A DNA stretch of 64,000 nt from Neisseria sp. KEM232 (GTDB taxonomy: Bacteria; Pseudomonadota; Gammaproteobacteria; Burkholderiales; Neisseriaceae): contig NZ_CP022527.1 of the NCBI RefSeq assembly GCF_002237445.1, forward strand, positions 2,307,913 through 2,371,912. Reading direction: 5' to 3'. A model generated the notes under the pieces. That model was not told where the DNA came from. It was given only the letters and a program-made list of their open reading frames with translations, and did not search any database. This document shows, piece by piece, positions 8,375 through 17,494 of this stretch; the stretch's first letter is position 1; every line of letters begins with the position of its first letter. Position numbers and translations under genes: made by a program.

Positions 8375-11212
8375 ATGTGCAAAAACCATCACGACAACGA
8401 CACCATCCGCATCCGCGGCGCGCGCACGCATAATTTGAAAAACATCGATTTGGACATTCCGCGCCACAAGCTGGTGGTGGTCACGGGGCTGTCGGGCAGC
8501 GGCAAATCGTCGCTGGCGTTTGACACGCTGTATGCCGAAGGGCAGCGGCGTTATGTCGAGAGCCTGTCTGCCTATGCGCGGCAGTTTTTGCAGATGATGG
8601 ACAAACCCGATGTCGATTTGATCGAAGGCTTATCGCCCGCGATTTCCATCGAGCAGAAATCCACCAGCCACAATCCGCGTTCCACCGTCGGCACGGTAAC
8701 GGAAATCCACGATTACCTGCGCCTTTTGTACGCCCGCGTCGGCACGCCGTATTGCCCCGAACACAATCTGCCGTTGTCGAGCCAGACCGTGTCGCAGATG
8801 GTCGATGCCGTCTTGAAGCTGCCGGAAGACACGCGCGTGATGATTCTGGCGCCGGCGGTACGCGAGCGTAAGGGTGAGTTTGTCGATTTCTTTGCCGACT
8901 TGCAGGCGCAAGGCTTTGCGCGGGTGCGCGTGGACGGCGAAGTTTATCAACTTGACGAAGTACCAAAGCTGGAAAAAAACATCAAACACAATATCGACGT
9001 GGTCATCGACCGCGTGAAAGTGAAGGCGGACATCAAGCAGCGGCTGGCGGAAAGTTTTGAAACCGCGCTGCGCCACGGCAACGAGCGCGCGCTGGCGATG
9101 GAGATGGACAGCGGCGAAGAGCATTGGTTTTCCGCACGTTTCGCCTGCCCCGTGTGTTCGTACAGCCTGCCTGAATTAGAGCCGCGCCTCTTTTCATTCA
9201 ACAACCCGATGGGTTCCTGCCCGACTTGCGACGGCTTGGGCAACACCAATTTCTTCGACCCCGAAAAAGTGGTCGCCCATCCCGAATTGTCGCTCGCAAC
9301 GGGCGCGATTGACGGCTGGGACAAGCGCAACCAGTTCTATTTCCAAATGATTCAGTCGCTTTCGCGGCATTACGGTTTCGATGTGCAGGCTGCTTGGGAA
9401 ACGCTACCTGAAAAAGTCAAAAAAGTCATCCTGCACGGCTCGGGCAAAGAAGTCATTGATTTCACTTACCTGTCCGAACGCGGCACCACCTTCAACCGCA
9501 GCCACGCCTTCGAAGGCATCATCCCCAATCTCGAACGCCGCTACCGCGAAACCGACAGCGAAACCGTGCGCGAAAAACTGCGCGAATACCAAAACCACCG
9601 CGCTTGCCCGAGCTGCGGCGGCGCACGTTTGCGCAAAGAAGCGCGCTACGTTTACGTCAGCGGCGAACCTTTGCACGAAGTCTCCGCCTGGCCGCTGACC
9701 AAAACCCACCAATTCTTTGAAACCTTGGATTTGGACGGCAACAAAAAACAAATCGCCGAAAAAATCCTCAAAGAAATCACCGAGCGTCTCGGTTTCCTGA
9801 TTAACGTCGGGCTGGATTACCTGAACTTGAGTCGCTCCGCCGAAACCCTTTCCGGCGGCGAAGCCCAGCGCATCCGTCTCGCCAGCCAAATCGGCAGCGG
9901 CCTGACCGGCGTGATGTACGTTTTGGACGAACCCTCCATCGGCCTGCACCAGCGCGACAACGACCGCCTACTCGCCACCCTCAAACGCCTGCGCGATTTG
10001 GGCAACAGCGTGATTGTGGTCGAACACGACGAAGACGCCATCCGCGAAGCCGATTTCGTCGTCGATATGGGCCCGGGCGCAGGCGAACACGGCGGTAACG
10101 TATTGATTGCCGATACGCCCGAAAACGTCGCCAAATGCGAGCAATCCATTACCGGACAATACCTCAGCGGCAAAAAATCCATTGCCGTGCCGTCTGAACG
10201 CACACCCGTCAATCCTGACCGAATGCTCGTCCTCAAAGGCGCGCGCGGCAACAACCTCAAAAACGTTACCCTCGAACTGCCGCTCGGTTTGATTACCTGC
10301 ATCACCGGCGTATCCGGCAGCGGCAAGTCCACCCTGATTAACGACACCCTCGCCAAAATCACCGCCCGCGAACTCAACCGCGCCCAAGAAGAACCCGCCC
10401 CATACGACGACATCCGCGGCCTCGAACACCTCGACAAAGTCATCAACGTCGACCAATCCCCCATCGGACGCACACCGCGCTCCAATCCCGCCACCTACAC
10501 CGGCCTGTTCACCCCCATTCGCGAACTCTTCGCCGGCGTACCCCTCTCGCGCGAACGCGGCTACAGCGTCGGCAGATTCTCCTTCAACGTCAAAGGCGGC
10601 CGCTGCGAAGCCTGCCAAGGCGACGGCGTGATTAAAGTCGAAATGCACTTCCTGCCCGACGTGTACGTCCCCTGCGAAGTCTGCCACGGCAAACGCTACA
10701 ACCGCGAAACGCTCGAAATCCAATACAAAGGCAAAGACATCAGCCAAGTCCTCGACATGACCGTCGAAGAAGCCCGCGAATTTTTCGACGCCGTCCCCAC
10801 CGTATCGCGCAAACTGCAAACCCTGATGGACGTAGGCCTAGGCTACATCCGCCTCGGACAGTCCGCCACCACCCTCTCCGGCGGCGAAGCCCAACGCGTT
10901 AAACTCGCCCTAGAGCTATCCAAACGCGACACCGGCAGAACGCTCTACATCCTCGACGAACCCACCACCGGCCTGCACTTCGCCGACATCGCCCTGCTGC
11001 TGGAAGTGATAGGCCGTCTGAAAGGCAAAGGCAACTCCATTGTGATTATTGAGCACAATTTGGACGTGATTAAAACCGCGGATTGGATTGTGGATTTAGG
11101 GCCCGAGGGGGGGGATGGCGGGGGGAGGATTGTGGCTTGTGGAACACCTGAAGAAGTTGGCCAAGTGGAGGGGAGTTATACTGGGATATATTTGAAAAAA
11201 ACATTAAACTAG
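8375..11212 (+). CDS. uvrA: Excinuclease ABC subunit A
   Basis: The damage-sensing ATPase of nucleotide excision repair. The 945-residue product is full length. It has Walker [10 protein letters not shown], zinc-finger cysteines (CPVC...CPTC), signature [12 protein letters not shown], second Walker [10 protein letters not shown], second zinc module (CEACQGDG...CEVC) and [13 protein letters not shown] with [11 protein letters not shown] use the Met at 8375; upstream in-frame codons cross a terminator. From an internal DUS at 11011-11022 onward the codon usage becomes markedly AT-richer, apart from local G runs such as G8 at 11107-11114, which suggests a recombinant 3' end. Confidence 0.97.
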   Translation: MCKNHHDNDTIRIRGARTHNLKNIDLDIPRHKLVVVTGLSGSGKSSLAFDTLYAEGQRRYVESLSAYARQFLQMMDKPDVDLIEGLSPAISIEQKSTSHNPRSTVGTVTEIHDYLRLLYARVGTPYCPEHNLPLSSQTVSQMVDAVLKLPEDTRVMILAPAVRERKGEFVDFFADLQAQGFARVRVDGEVYQLDEVPKLEKNIKHNIDVVIDRVKVKADIKQRLAESFETALRHGNERALAMEMDSGEEHWFSARFACPVCSYSLPELEPRLFSFNNPMGSCPTCDGLGNTNFFDPEKVVAHPELSLATGAIDGWDKRNQFYFQMIQSLSRHYGFDVQAAWETLPEKVKKVILHGSGKEVIDFTYLSERGTTFNRSHAFEGIIPNLERRYRETDSETVREKLREYQNHRACPSCGGARLRKEARYVYVSGEPLHEVSAWPLTKTHQFFETLDLDGNKKQIAEKILKEITERLGFLINVGLDYLNLSRSAETLSGGEAQRIRLASQIGSGLTGVMYVLDEPSIGLHQRDNDRLLATLKRLRDLGNSVIVVEHDEDAIREADFVVDMGPGAGEHGGNVLIADTPENVAKCEQSITGQYLSGKKSIAVPSERTPVNPDRMLVLKGARGNNLKNVTLELPLGLITCITGVSGSGKSTLINDTLAKITARELNRAQEEPAPYDDIRGLEHLDKVINVDQSPIGRTPRSNPATYTGLFTPIRELFAGVPLSRERGYSVGRFSFNVKGGRCEACQGDGVIKVEMHFLPDVYVPCEVCHGKRYNRETLEIQYKGKDISQVLDMTVEEAREFFDAVPTVSRKLQTLMDVGLGYIRLGQSATTLSGGEAQRVKLALELSKRDTGRTLYILDEPTTGLHFADIALLLEVIGRLKGKGNSIVIIEHNLDVIKTADWIVDLGPEGGDGGGRIVACGTPEEVGQVEGSYTGIYLKKTLN

Positions 11213-11258
11213 TAATACAATGCTAAATCTTTAATTCACTTATACTGGAGAAAGTTTT

Positions 11259-12590
11259 ATGAACTCTAATAACTCATTGGCTACTTTCAATCAACAGCTA
11301 CCTGATTTATCTGCTAATACTATTCCCGCAATCAACCAACTTGTTACTGCTCTTGGCTTTCCAAGAGAAGTTTTAGCAAGTGATGAAGAAATTAGATACG
11401 CATGGAATGATTTACCACGAGAACTAAAAAACATACCTGTTCAAAATGTTAACCCTGAACTTATTGCTCGAATGTGTATTGCTATTAGTTCTGGGTTATT
11501 TGATGGTGCAATCAACTATATATGGAATGCTGCCATTTTAAGATTGCGTGATAAAGTCAGAACTTTTGGTCTTCCAGTCGTTTCCCAAATATTGGAAAAG
11601 GATTTTGAAGATAGTCATTTAATAGCATTACAAGATAGCCAATTATTAGATTTATGCTTGCAATTAAATATTCTTAATGAGGAGGGTGCCCTTTTTCTAG
11701 GACAGTGTAGAAATGTTCGTAATAATTTTTCCGCAGCCCACCCATCGCTTGGAAATCTAAACGATAGAGAATTTATTACCTTCTTAAACCGTTGTATAAA
11801 ATATGCCTTAGGTGATTCCTCTTCACCCAAAGGTGTCAATATTAGTGAATTTATTCAGTCAATTAAAGCTGATCGATTTAATAATGCTCAACGTGAATTT
11901 TGGCTTCATAAACTATCTGAAACCCATGAGGCACAAAAACAATTATTGATCGTTATGGCTCATGGTATTTATTGCGATCCAAATTCACAAGAACCAACAA
12001 GACTAAATGCTTTAGATATTTGTGATTTATTTAAAGATAGCTTTTCCGCTTCTTTACGATCTGTTCTGATTGACAAACATTCAGAGTACATTACAAAAGG
12101 AGATGAACAAAGACTAACAGCATCTAGCCAATTTTTTGAAAAATTGGGCTTACTAGGCTTGCTTTCCGCTCCACAGCAACATGCAATTTTCTCTACGGCT
12201 ATCCAAAGATTACAAATTGCTCATGATGGTTTAAATAATTTTTATAATGAACCTCCATATGCAGAAAGATTAGCAGAGTTATCTCAAAATACAGCAGTTC
12301 CTGAAACTGCTCAAAGTGATTTTGTAGATACAGTTGTTGCTTGTTATTTGGGAAATGGTTATGGAGTTTCATGGGCTGCTATCCCATTCTATGAAAAAAT
12401 TATTAAGAACTTCTCTCCACAAGAGATTGCACTAATGATTCGTCATACACAAACAGAAAATTCAAGAATAGGGCGCAGATTTAGCTCCGAAAGAAAGAGA
12501 TTTATTAGTGCGTTAAATTTGATTGATTATGCAAGTGTTCCAAGTGGTGTTCGTTCTGCATATGATCAATTTGTGAAATCTCCTGCGTAG
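11259..12590 (+). CDS. AT-rich accessory protein with HEPN-like motif
   Basis: A 443-residue protein whose gene is far more AT-rich than its neighbours. Residues 75-180 look all-helical, with FDGAINYIWNAAILRLRDKV followed by CRNVRNNFSAAHPS. R154 and H161 are spaced R-x6-H, the pattern of HEPN ribonucleases, which are common in toxin-antitoxin and abortive-infection systems. The remaining 250 residues are unrecognised. GGAGAAAG precedes the ATG, and TATACT about 25 bases upstream may be the -10. The stop codon lies inside a REP palindrome. A defence role is inference from motif, composition and position. Confidence 0.75.
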   Translation: MNSNNSLATFNQQLPDLSANTIPAINQLVTALGFPREVLASDEEIRYAWNDLPRELKNIPVQNVNPELIARMCIAISSGLFDGAINYIWNAAILRLRDKVRTFGLPVVSQILEKDFEDSHLIALQDSQLLDLCLQLNILNEEGALFLGQCRNVRNNFSAAHPSLGNLNDREFITFLNRCIKYALGDSSSPKGVNISEFIQSIKADRFNNAQREFWLHKLSETHEAQKQLLIVMAHGIYCDPNSQEPTRLNALDICDLFKDSFSASLRSVLIDKHSEYITKGDEQRLTASSQFFEKLGLLGLLSAPQQHAIFSTAIQRLQIAHDGLNNFYNEPPYAERLAELSQNTAVPETAQSDFVDTVVACYLGNGYGVSWAAIPFYEKIIKNFSPQEIALMIRHTQTENSRIGRRFSSERKRFISALNLIDYASVPSGVRSAYDQFVKSPA

Positions 12591-12614
12591 GGTGTGTGGC
12601 TCCGCCACGCACGC
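12587..12614 (+). repeat. REP palindrome a
   Basis: A 28-base unit headed GTAG, with a hairpin GTGTGTGGC/GCCACGCAC that pairs with one G-U wobble. Its GTAG supplies the TAG stop of the preceding gene. Confidence 0.8.
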
Positions 12615-12646
12615 AGTCGCCAAACACTCCGCACCCATTCCAAATT

Positions 12647-12658
12647 TTCAGGTAGCCT
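12647..12658 (-). repeat. Eikenella-type DUS variant
   Basis: TTCAGGTAGCCT is the reverse complement of AGGCTACCTGAA, the dialect described for Eikenella, not the AG-DUS that dominates the window. A second copy is at 12827-12838. Confidence 0.7.
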
Positions 12659-12717
12659 TTCAACCCGCTAAACAAAGCAGCCCGAAAAAACAATGCGGAC
12701 AACCAACCCTACCAACC

Positions 12718-12745
12718 GCGTGCGTGCCTACGGCACACACCCTAC
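12718..12745 (-). repeat. REP palindrome b (inverted)
   Basis: Reverse-oriented 28-base unit. Read on the minus strand it begins GTAGGGTGTGTGCC and pairs with GGCACGCAC. With unit a it forms a BIME-like inverted pair. Confidence 0.8.
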
Positions 12746-12767
12746 AAAAGCAGCAAGCGTAGCCTGT

Positions 12768-12795
12768 GTAGGGTGTGTGGCTCCGCCACGCACGC
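12768..12795 (+). repeat. REP palindrome c
   Basis: Identical in sequence to unit a; starts the second inverted pair. Confidence 0.8.
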
Positions 12796-12897
12796 AGTTG
12801 CAAAATGTTCCGCACCCATTCCGATTTTCAGGTAGCCTTCCAATCAACCCAGCAAGGCAGCCTGAAAACCCAATGCGGACAACCAACCCAACCAACC

Positions 12898-12925
12898 GCG
12901 TGCGTGCCTGCGGCACACACCCTAC
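12898..12925 (-). repeat. REP palindrome d (inverted)
   Basis: Near-identical to unit b, one base different in the loop; ends immediately upstream of the RAYT leader. Confidence 0.8.
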
Positions 12926-12999
12926 AAAGCAGCCTGAAACCCAATCTTTCAGACGGCCTCAAACATCGTCTGAAACCATTACCACAACACGGAAACCCC

Positions 13000-13530
13000 A
13001 TGGCGCGTTATCGCAGAAACCTGATTGCCGGCGGCACGTTTTTCTTTACCGTCAAACTTGCCGATCCCAAATCCCGCCTGCTGGTGGAACACATCAACCT
13101 GCTGCGTGCCGCCTATATGTCCGTGCAAAAACAATATCCCTTTGAAACCGTCGCCGTATGCGTACTGCCGAACCACATTCATGCCATTTGGACGCTGCCG
13201 CCCGATGATGCGGATTATTCCCTGCGCTGGCGGCTGATTAAAACCAAATTCTCCGCACGTTTCCCTCGTGCTGAGAACCTGTCCGCCAGCAAACAGCGGC
13301 GGCACGAACGCGGTATTTGGCAACGGCGTTTTTACGAACACACCGTCCGCAACGAAGCCGATTTACAGCGTTGCGCCGACTACATCCATTACAATCCCGT
13401 CAAACACCGCTGCGCCGCAAGCGTGCGCGACTGGTCGTTTTCCAGCTTCCACCGCTACGTCCGCCATGGCCTGCTCCCGCCCGACTGGGGCGGCACACCC
13501 GAAACCGCCGATATGGATTTCGGCGAGTAA
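13000..13530 (+). CDS. REP-associated tyrosine transposase (RAYT, Y1_Tnp family)
   Basis: A 176-residue single-strand HUH transposase related to IS200/IS605 TnpA. The HUH pair is in LPNHIHAIW (His59, His61), ERGIWQRRFYEHTV is the family signature, and the catalytic Tyr is probably Tyr128 in DYIHYNPVKH. RAYTs nick REP palindromes rather than moving a classical IS. The gene is intact and is flanked by GTAG-headed REPs (a-d upstream, e-f downstream), the expected substrate. The ATG at 13000 follows a DUS-containing leader; no strong SD is visible. Confidence 0.92.
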   Translation: MARYRRNLIAGGTFFFTVKLADPKSRLLVEHINLLRAAYMSVQKQYPFETVAVCVLPNHIHAIWTLPPDDADYSLRWRLIKTKFSARFPRAENLSASKQRRHERGIWQRRFYEHTVRNEADLQRCADYIHYNPVKHRCAASVRDWSFSSFHRYVRHGLLPPDWGGTPETADMDFGE

Positions 13531-13588
13531 CCGCGTGTTCAAAACCAACCCTTTCAGACGACCTCAAACGCCGTCTGAAACCGCCTGC

Positions 13589-13616
13589 GTAGGGTGTGTG
13601 GCTCTGCCACGCACGC
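13589..13616 (+). repeat. REP palindrome e
   Basis: GTAG-headed 28-base unit differing from unit a at one loop base; opens the inverted pair downstream of the RAYT gene. Confidence 0.8.
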
Positions 13617-13743
13617 GGTCGCCAAACACTCAGTGTATGCCGGCTTTTTTAGCCCACCGTTCAATCCGCCAAACAAAACAGCCTGCGCAACAAAGCGAAG
13701 TTGCGAAGCTAAAAAACGATACGGAACACTGAACCCTCTAACC

Positions 13744-13771
13744 GCGTGCGTGCCTACGGCACACACCCTAC
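13744..13771 (-). repeat. REP palindrome f (inverted)
   Basis: Same sequence as unit b in the same inverted orientation; closes the third BIME-like pair. Confidence 0.8.
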
Positions 13772-13831
13772 AAAGCAGCCTGCCCCCACCTTCAGGCTGC
13801 CTTTCCATCCACCCCCAAACAAAGGACACCC

Positions 13832-14365
13832 ATGCCCGCCATCCTTACCGACCCCGCCCAACTCGCCACCGCTCACGCGCGTTTCACCCAAGCCCTGCAA
13901 GCCGCTCTCAGCCAAAAAATCCCCTGCACCATCGCCGCTGTCAACGGCGGATTGGACACCGAAGCCGCCTATTCGCCCGAGCTGGATTTGTGGTACGCGC
14001 AAACGCAAGACGGCAAAAAATGCTGGAACGGCTTCGGCATCGGCGCGCCCGCCGCCGGCAAAAAAGCCGCCCTCGCCGCCGAAATCAACTTCCCAGCCGA
14101 GGGCGTCAACCGCGCCCTATCCGGCGCATTCGCCCAAGACGAAAATGGTGAAATCCTTGTTTTGCATCGCGGCAAAATCCGCGGCGGCAAAGCCCTGTTT
14201 TTCCAATACTACCAAGGCGAAACCCTCACCGCAGACGACGGCGGCGAACCCGACACCTTCGCCCTAATCGGCAGCCTGAACGATGCCGACTTTCCCACCA
14301 AACTCGCCGCCTTCGTGCGCCAAATCCTAGACATCAAAGCCGCCGCCAAACGCGACGCGGGTTGA
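13832..14365 (+). CDS. Conserved-looking hypothetical protein
   Basis: A 177-residue soluble protein with normal host-like codon use, a good SD (AAAGGA) and no signal peptide. The centre carries AAEINFPAEGVNRALSGAFA followed by HRGKIRGGK, a motif-like basic stretch. It ends with helical, Ala/Lys-rich sequence. I do not recognise the family with confidence. Confidence 0.75.
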   Translation: MPAILTDPAQLATAHARFTQALQAALSQKIPCTIAAVNGGLDTEAAYSPELDLWYAQTQDGKKCWNGFGIGAPAAGKKAALAAEINFPAEGVNRALSGAFAQDENGEILVLHRGKIRGGKALFFQYYQGETLTADDGGEPDTFALIGSLNDADFPTKLAAFVRQILDIKAAAKRDAG

Positions 14366-14420
14366 AACCCGGTCGCAGCTCACAATCAAACCGAATCATA
14401 TGAACCGACATAAAACGGTT

Positions 14421-14429
14421 TGCTATAAT
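14421..14429 (+). promoter_or_regulatory. Extended -10 promoter of rfbA
   Basis: TGCTATAAT is a perfect extended -10. A DUS hairpin (14449-14479) follows immediately in the presumed leader, about 145 bases before the rfbA start. The -35 is weak. Confidence 0.55.
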
Positions 14430-14448
14430 TTTGCCGCCCGAACTTCTG

Positions 14449-14479
14449 AGGCCGTCTGAAAACCCTTTCAGACGGCCTC
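14449..14479 (+). terminator. DUS hairpin in rfbA leader
   Basis: AGGCCGTCTGAAAACC and its inverted partner form a tight stem-loop between the promoter and rfbA. It could be a terminator for upstream transcripts or an attenuator for rfbA. Confidence 0.5.
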
Positions 14480-14572
14480 AGCAAAATGCAGTCCCTCCGT
14501 ATCCGTTTCCAAACACCTTTTTCAGACGGCCTCCATAGGCCGCCTGAAAACCCACCCCACAGGAGAAATCCC

Positions 14573-15445
14573 ATGAAAGGCATCATCCTTGCCGGCGGCT
14601 CCGGCACCCGTCTTTACCCCATCACCCGCGGCGTTTCCAAACAGCTGCTGCCCGTGTACGACAAACCCATGATCTACTACCCCCTGTCCGTGCTCATGCT
14701 CGCCGGCATCCGCGACATCCTCGTCATCACCACCCCCGGAGACAACCCCGCCTTCCGCCGCCTGCTCGGCGACGGCAGCCGCTTCGGCATCCATATCGCA
14801 TACGCCGAACAGCCCAGCCCCGACGGCCTCGCCCAAGCCTTTATCATCGGCGAAGAATTTATCGGCAGCGACAGCGTCTGCCTTGTGCTCGGCGACAACA
14901 TCTTCTACGGCCAGTCCTTCACCCAAACCCTGCGCCAAGCCGCCGCCAAAAGCCACGGCGCCACCGTCTTCGCCTACCAAGTGCGCGATCCCGAACGCTT
15001 CGGCGTCGTCGAATTCGACCAAAACTTCAAAGCCCTTTCCATCGAAGAAAAACCGAGCAAACCCAAATCCGACTGGGCGGTAACCGGCCTTTATTTCTAC
15101 GACAACCGCGTGATCGACTTCGCCAAACAGGTCAAACCCTCCGCACGCGGCGAACTCGAAATCACCGCCGTCAACCAAATGTATCTCGAAGACGGCAGCC
15201 TTTCCGTGCAGCTGCTCGGCCGCGGCTTCGCCTGGCTCGACACCGGCACCCACGAGAGCCTGCACGAAGCCGCCGCCTTTGTGCAGACCGTGCAGAACCT
15301 GCAAAACCTGCAAGTAGCCTGCCTCGAAGAAATCGCCTGGCGGCAGGGCTGGCTGGATGCCGGCCGGCTTGAAGAACTCGCCCGCCCCATGGCCAAAAAC
15401 GAATACGGGCAATACCTGCTGCGGCTGTTGGACGGCAGGCAATAA
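14573..15445 (+). CDS. rfbA: Glucose-1-phosphate thymidylyltransferase
   Basis: First enzyme of dTDP-L-rhamnose synthesis: dTTP plus glucose-1-phosphate gives dTDP-glucose. The 290-residue product has the nucleotidyltransferase signature [20 protein letters not shown] at the N-terminus, the metal-binding LGDNIFYG, and [26 protein letters not shown] lies seven bases before the ATG; the in-frame upstream extension crosses two DUS repeats and was rejected. rfbD is nearby, but rfbB and rfbC are not in the window. Confidence 0.95.
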   Translation: MKGIILAGGSGTRLYPITRGVSKQLLPVYDKPMIYYPLSVLMLAGIRDILVITTPGDNPAFRRLLGDGSRFGIHIAYAEQPSPDGLAQAFIIGEEFIGSDSVCLVLGDNIFYGQSFTQTLRQAAAKSHGATVFAYQVRDPERFGVVEFDQNFKALSIEEKPSKPKSDWAVTGLYFYDNRVIDFAKQVKPSARGELEITAVNQMYLEDGSLSVQLLGRGFAWLDTGTHESLHEAAAFVQTVQNLQNLQVACLEEIAWRQGWLDAGRLEELARPMAKNEYGQYLLRLLDGRQ

Positions 15446-15454
15446 AACGCCTTT

Positions 15455-15509
15455 GAGGCCGTCTGAAAAGTTTGTTTACTGCATTGCAGTACGCTTTCAG
15501 ACGGCCTCA
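15455..15509. terminator. DUS inverted pair after rfbA
   Basis: GAGGCCGTCTGAAAAG and CTTTCAGACGGCCTC bracket an inner palindrome (TGCATTGCA), giving a long bipartite stem directly after rfbA. Confidence 0.65.
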
Positions 15510-15623
15510 AGGCTACCTAAAAGCGCAGCTTCAACGCAGTTAAAGCAAAAGGCCGTCCGAAAACACAGCAGGACAGATCGGACATTGATACTCGGCCTGT
15601 GCCCCAAGCAACCAAGGAAGACC

Positions 15624-16555
15624 ATGCAGAAATACAGCAAAATCAACCATGAATACAAATATGTCCTCGTCCACTTCGAGGAAATAGACGACCTGCCCGC
15701 TTTATTGAAAAACATAGATTTGAACAAATACGAAATAGGCATCGGCTTCGGCCGCCTCCAACATTATGAATACAAACAGATGATGCGCGAGCAATATCCG
15801 AACGACACCAAAAAAAGCTGGATGCAGATGGATTTGTCCCCGCTTACCGACTATCCCGAAATCAGCAGCCTCTATTTGGAAAACGGCTTTACCGTCCGCA
15901 ACCTTGATGCCCTATACACGCTCAATCTGCATACTTTGCACTTTGAACCGATGGAAAAAAACGAAATCAAAACCAAAGAAAAGCTGGATTTGTCGCGCCT
16001 GAAACACCTGAAATACATAGACGGCGGCTGGGGCAAATTTATGGTGAACCTGGGCGGCTGCAAAACGCTGGAAAAAATGAAAATCTGGTTTTACCCCGAC
16101 CAAGATTTCAGCGAAATCGGGCAACTCAACAGGTTGGAAGAATTAACCCTGATCCAATGTAAAACCCTCACCCTGGACGGCATCACCGACATGCCCGCCC
16201 TGAAACATATCGAGCTGAAATACTCGCGCACCTGCAAAACATCGACGCGCTGGCCAACTGCCCGAACCTAGACCTGGTTTGAATTGAAAAATGCTCCCAA
16301 CTCATCAACATCAACCTGAAATCCGCTTCCATCAGCCGGCTGCTGCTCGACCGCGTGGCAAATCTCAACTTCCTGCCGCAGCTGCCTAATTTGAAGCGTT
16401 TGCTTATTGCCGATTTGAAAGACGGCAATACGCAGCCGATTTTGGATTGTACAGACCAATTGGAATCAGTCGGCCTATACCCGACCAAACGCCCGCATTA
16501 CCAATATTCCGAAAGGGAACTACACGCCCTGCTGGATGCCAAAAAAGCCCGATAA
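15624..16555 (+). pseudogene. Broken leucine-rich-repeat-like gene
   Basis: From the ATG at 15624 an open frame runs to 16271. It carries irregular leucine-rich-like units such as LTDYPEISSLYLENGFTV, LKHLKYIDGG and IGQLNRLEELTLIQC. Near 16225 the repeat pattern jumps to another frame (LQNIDALANCPNLDLV), meets TGA at 16280-16282, then continues (IEKCSQLININ, LPQLPNLKRLLIADL) to a stop at 16555. The coherent motif on both sides shows one gene broken by a frameshift and a nonsense change. The intact product would be about 310 residues of unknown role, possibly protein binding. Confidence 0.75.
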
Positions 16556-16581
16556 ACCGTAGGGCGTGTCGGCATCCAACT

Positions 16582-16593
16582 TTCAGGCAGCCT
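16582..16593 (-). repeat. Simonsiella-type DUS variant
   Basis: TTCAGGCAGCCT is the reverse of AGGCTGCCTGAA, a dialect described for Simonsiella. It sits between the LRR-like pseudogene and rfbD, next to a degenerate GTAG-headed REP-like start at 16559. Confidence 0.6.
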
Positions 16594-16621
16594 CCTACCC
16601 CCAACCCGAAAGAACAAACCT

Positions 16622-17494
16622 ATGAACATCCTGATTACCGGCGCCGACGGCCAAGTCGGCCGCGAACTGGTTTTGCAGCTTCAAAACCGCGCCACCGTCC
16701 TTGCTGCCAACCGCGCCGCGCTCGACATCACCGATTCCGCCGCCGTCGAACGCACCGTTGCCGGTTTCCGTCCCGACGTCATTATCAACGCCGCCGCCTA
16801 CACCGCCGTCGATAAAGCCGAAAGCGATGCCGACACCGCCTACGCCGTCAACCGCGACGCCGTACGCCATCTGGCCGAAGCCGCCGCCACACATAAGGCC
16901 GTCCTGCTGCACATTTCCACCGATTATGTGTTCGACGGCACGGCCGACGCGCCCTACCGCGAAACCGATCCCGTCAACCCGCAAAGCGTGTACGGCAAAA
17001 GCAAACTGGCAGGCGAACAGGCCGCCGCAGCCTGCCCGCGCCACATCATCCTGCGCACCGCCTGGGTGTTCGGCGAGTACGGCGGCAACTTCGTCAAAAC
17101 CATGCTTCGCCTCGGCCGCGAGCGCGACAGCCTCGGCATAGTTGCCGACCAACACGGCGCGCCCACCCCCGCCGCCGACATCGCCGCCGCCCTGATTGCC
17201 ATCGCCGAACGCAGCCAAGTTTCCGGTTTCGCCGACTGGGGCGTCTATCATTTTTCAGGCTGCCCCTACACCAGCTGGCACGGCTTTGCCGAGCAAATCT
17301 TTCAGGCTGCCGCCGCGCAAAACCTGCTGCCGAACATCCCCGGGCTCAAAGCCATCGCCACCGCCGACTACCCCACCCCCGCCCGCCGCCCCGCCAACTC
17401 ACGGCTGGACTGCGCCAAAATCCAAAATACCTTCGGCATCGAAGCGGCCAACTGGCAGGCCGCGCTGGCTGATTTGCAGCCTTACTGCCGATAA
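16622..17494 (+). CDS. rfbD: dTDP-4-dehydrorhamnose reductase
   Basis: Last step of dTDP-L-rhamnose synthesis (NADPH-dependent). A 290-residue short-chain dehydrogenase-like protein with TGADGQVG at residues 6-13, STDYVFDG, and catalytic Tyr124-x3-Lys128 in YGKSK. The RHS-type C-terminal half is complete (PTPAADIAAALIAI, ARRPANSRLD). AAAGAAC precedes the ATG. rfbA is 1.2 kb upstream, separated by a pseudogene. Confidence 0.94.
   Translation: MNILITGADGQVGRELVLQLQNRATVLAANRAALDITDSAAVERTVAGFRPDVIINAAAYTAVDKAESDADTAYAVNRDAVRHLAEAAATHKAVLLHISTDYVFDGTADAPYRETDPVNPQSVYGKSKLAGEQAAAACPRHIILRTAWVFGEYGGNFVKTMLRLGRERDSLGIVADQHGAPTPAADIAAALIAIAERSQVSGFADWGVYHFSGCPYTSWHGFAEQIFQAAAAQNLLPNIPGLKAIATADYPTPARRPANSRLDCAKIQNTFGIEAANWQAALADLQPYCR

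Larger units (their letters stand above)
12591..12999. other. REP- and DUS-rich intergenic region
   Basis: About 400 bases without a credible gene. It holds four REP units in alternating orientation and several uptake-like words of other dialects: AGGCTACCTGAA (reverse strand, 12647-12658 and 12827-12838), AGGCAGCCTGAA at 12855-12866, AAGCAGCCTGAA at 12927-12938, and a reverse AG-DUS before the RAYT gene. Confidence 0.75.
13531..13831. other. Downstream REP region of the RAYT locus
   Basis: About 300 bases with no convincing gene. It contains REP units e and f, a reverse DUS-like pair at 13552-13580, and AGGCAGCCTGAA in reverse at 13791-13802. Confidence 0.7.

Noticed and set aside
12587..13771. 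Possible CRISPR array from regularly repeated 28-base units
   Set aside because: The units alternate in orientation, spacing is irregular, and they are internal palindromes flanking a RAYT gene, so they are REPs.
15357..15623. N-terminal extension of the leucine-rich-like gene
   Set aside because: It would start inside rfbA and cross a DUS terminator; the ATG at 15624 is the first reasonable start.
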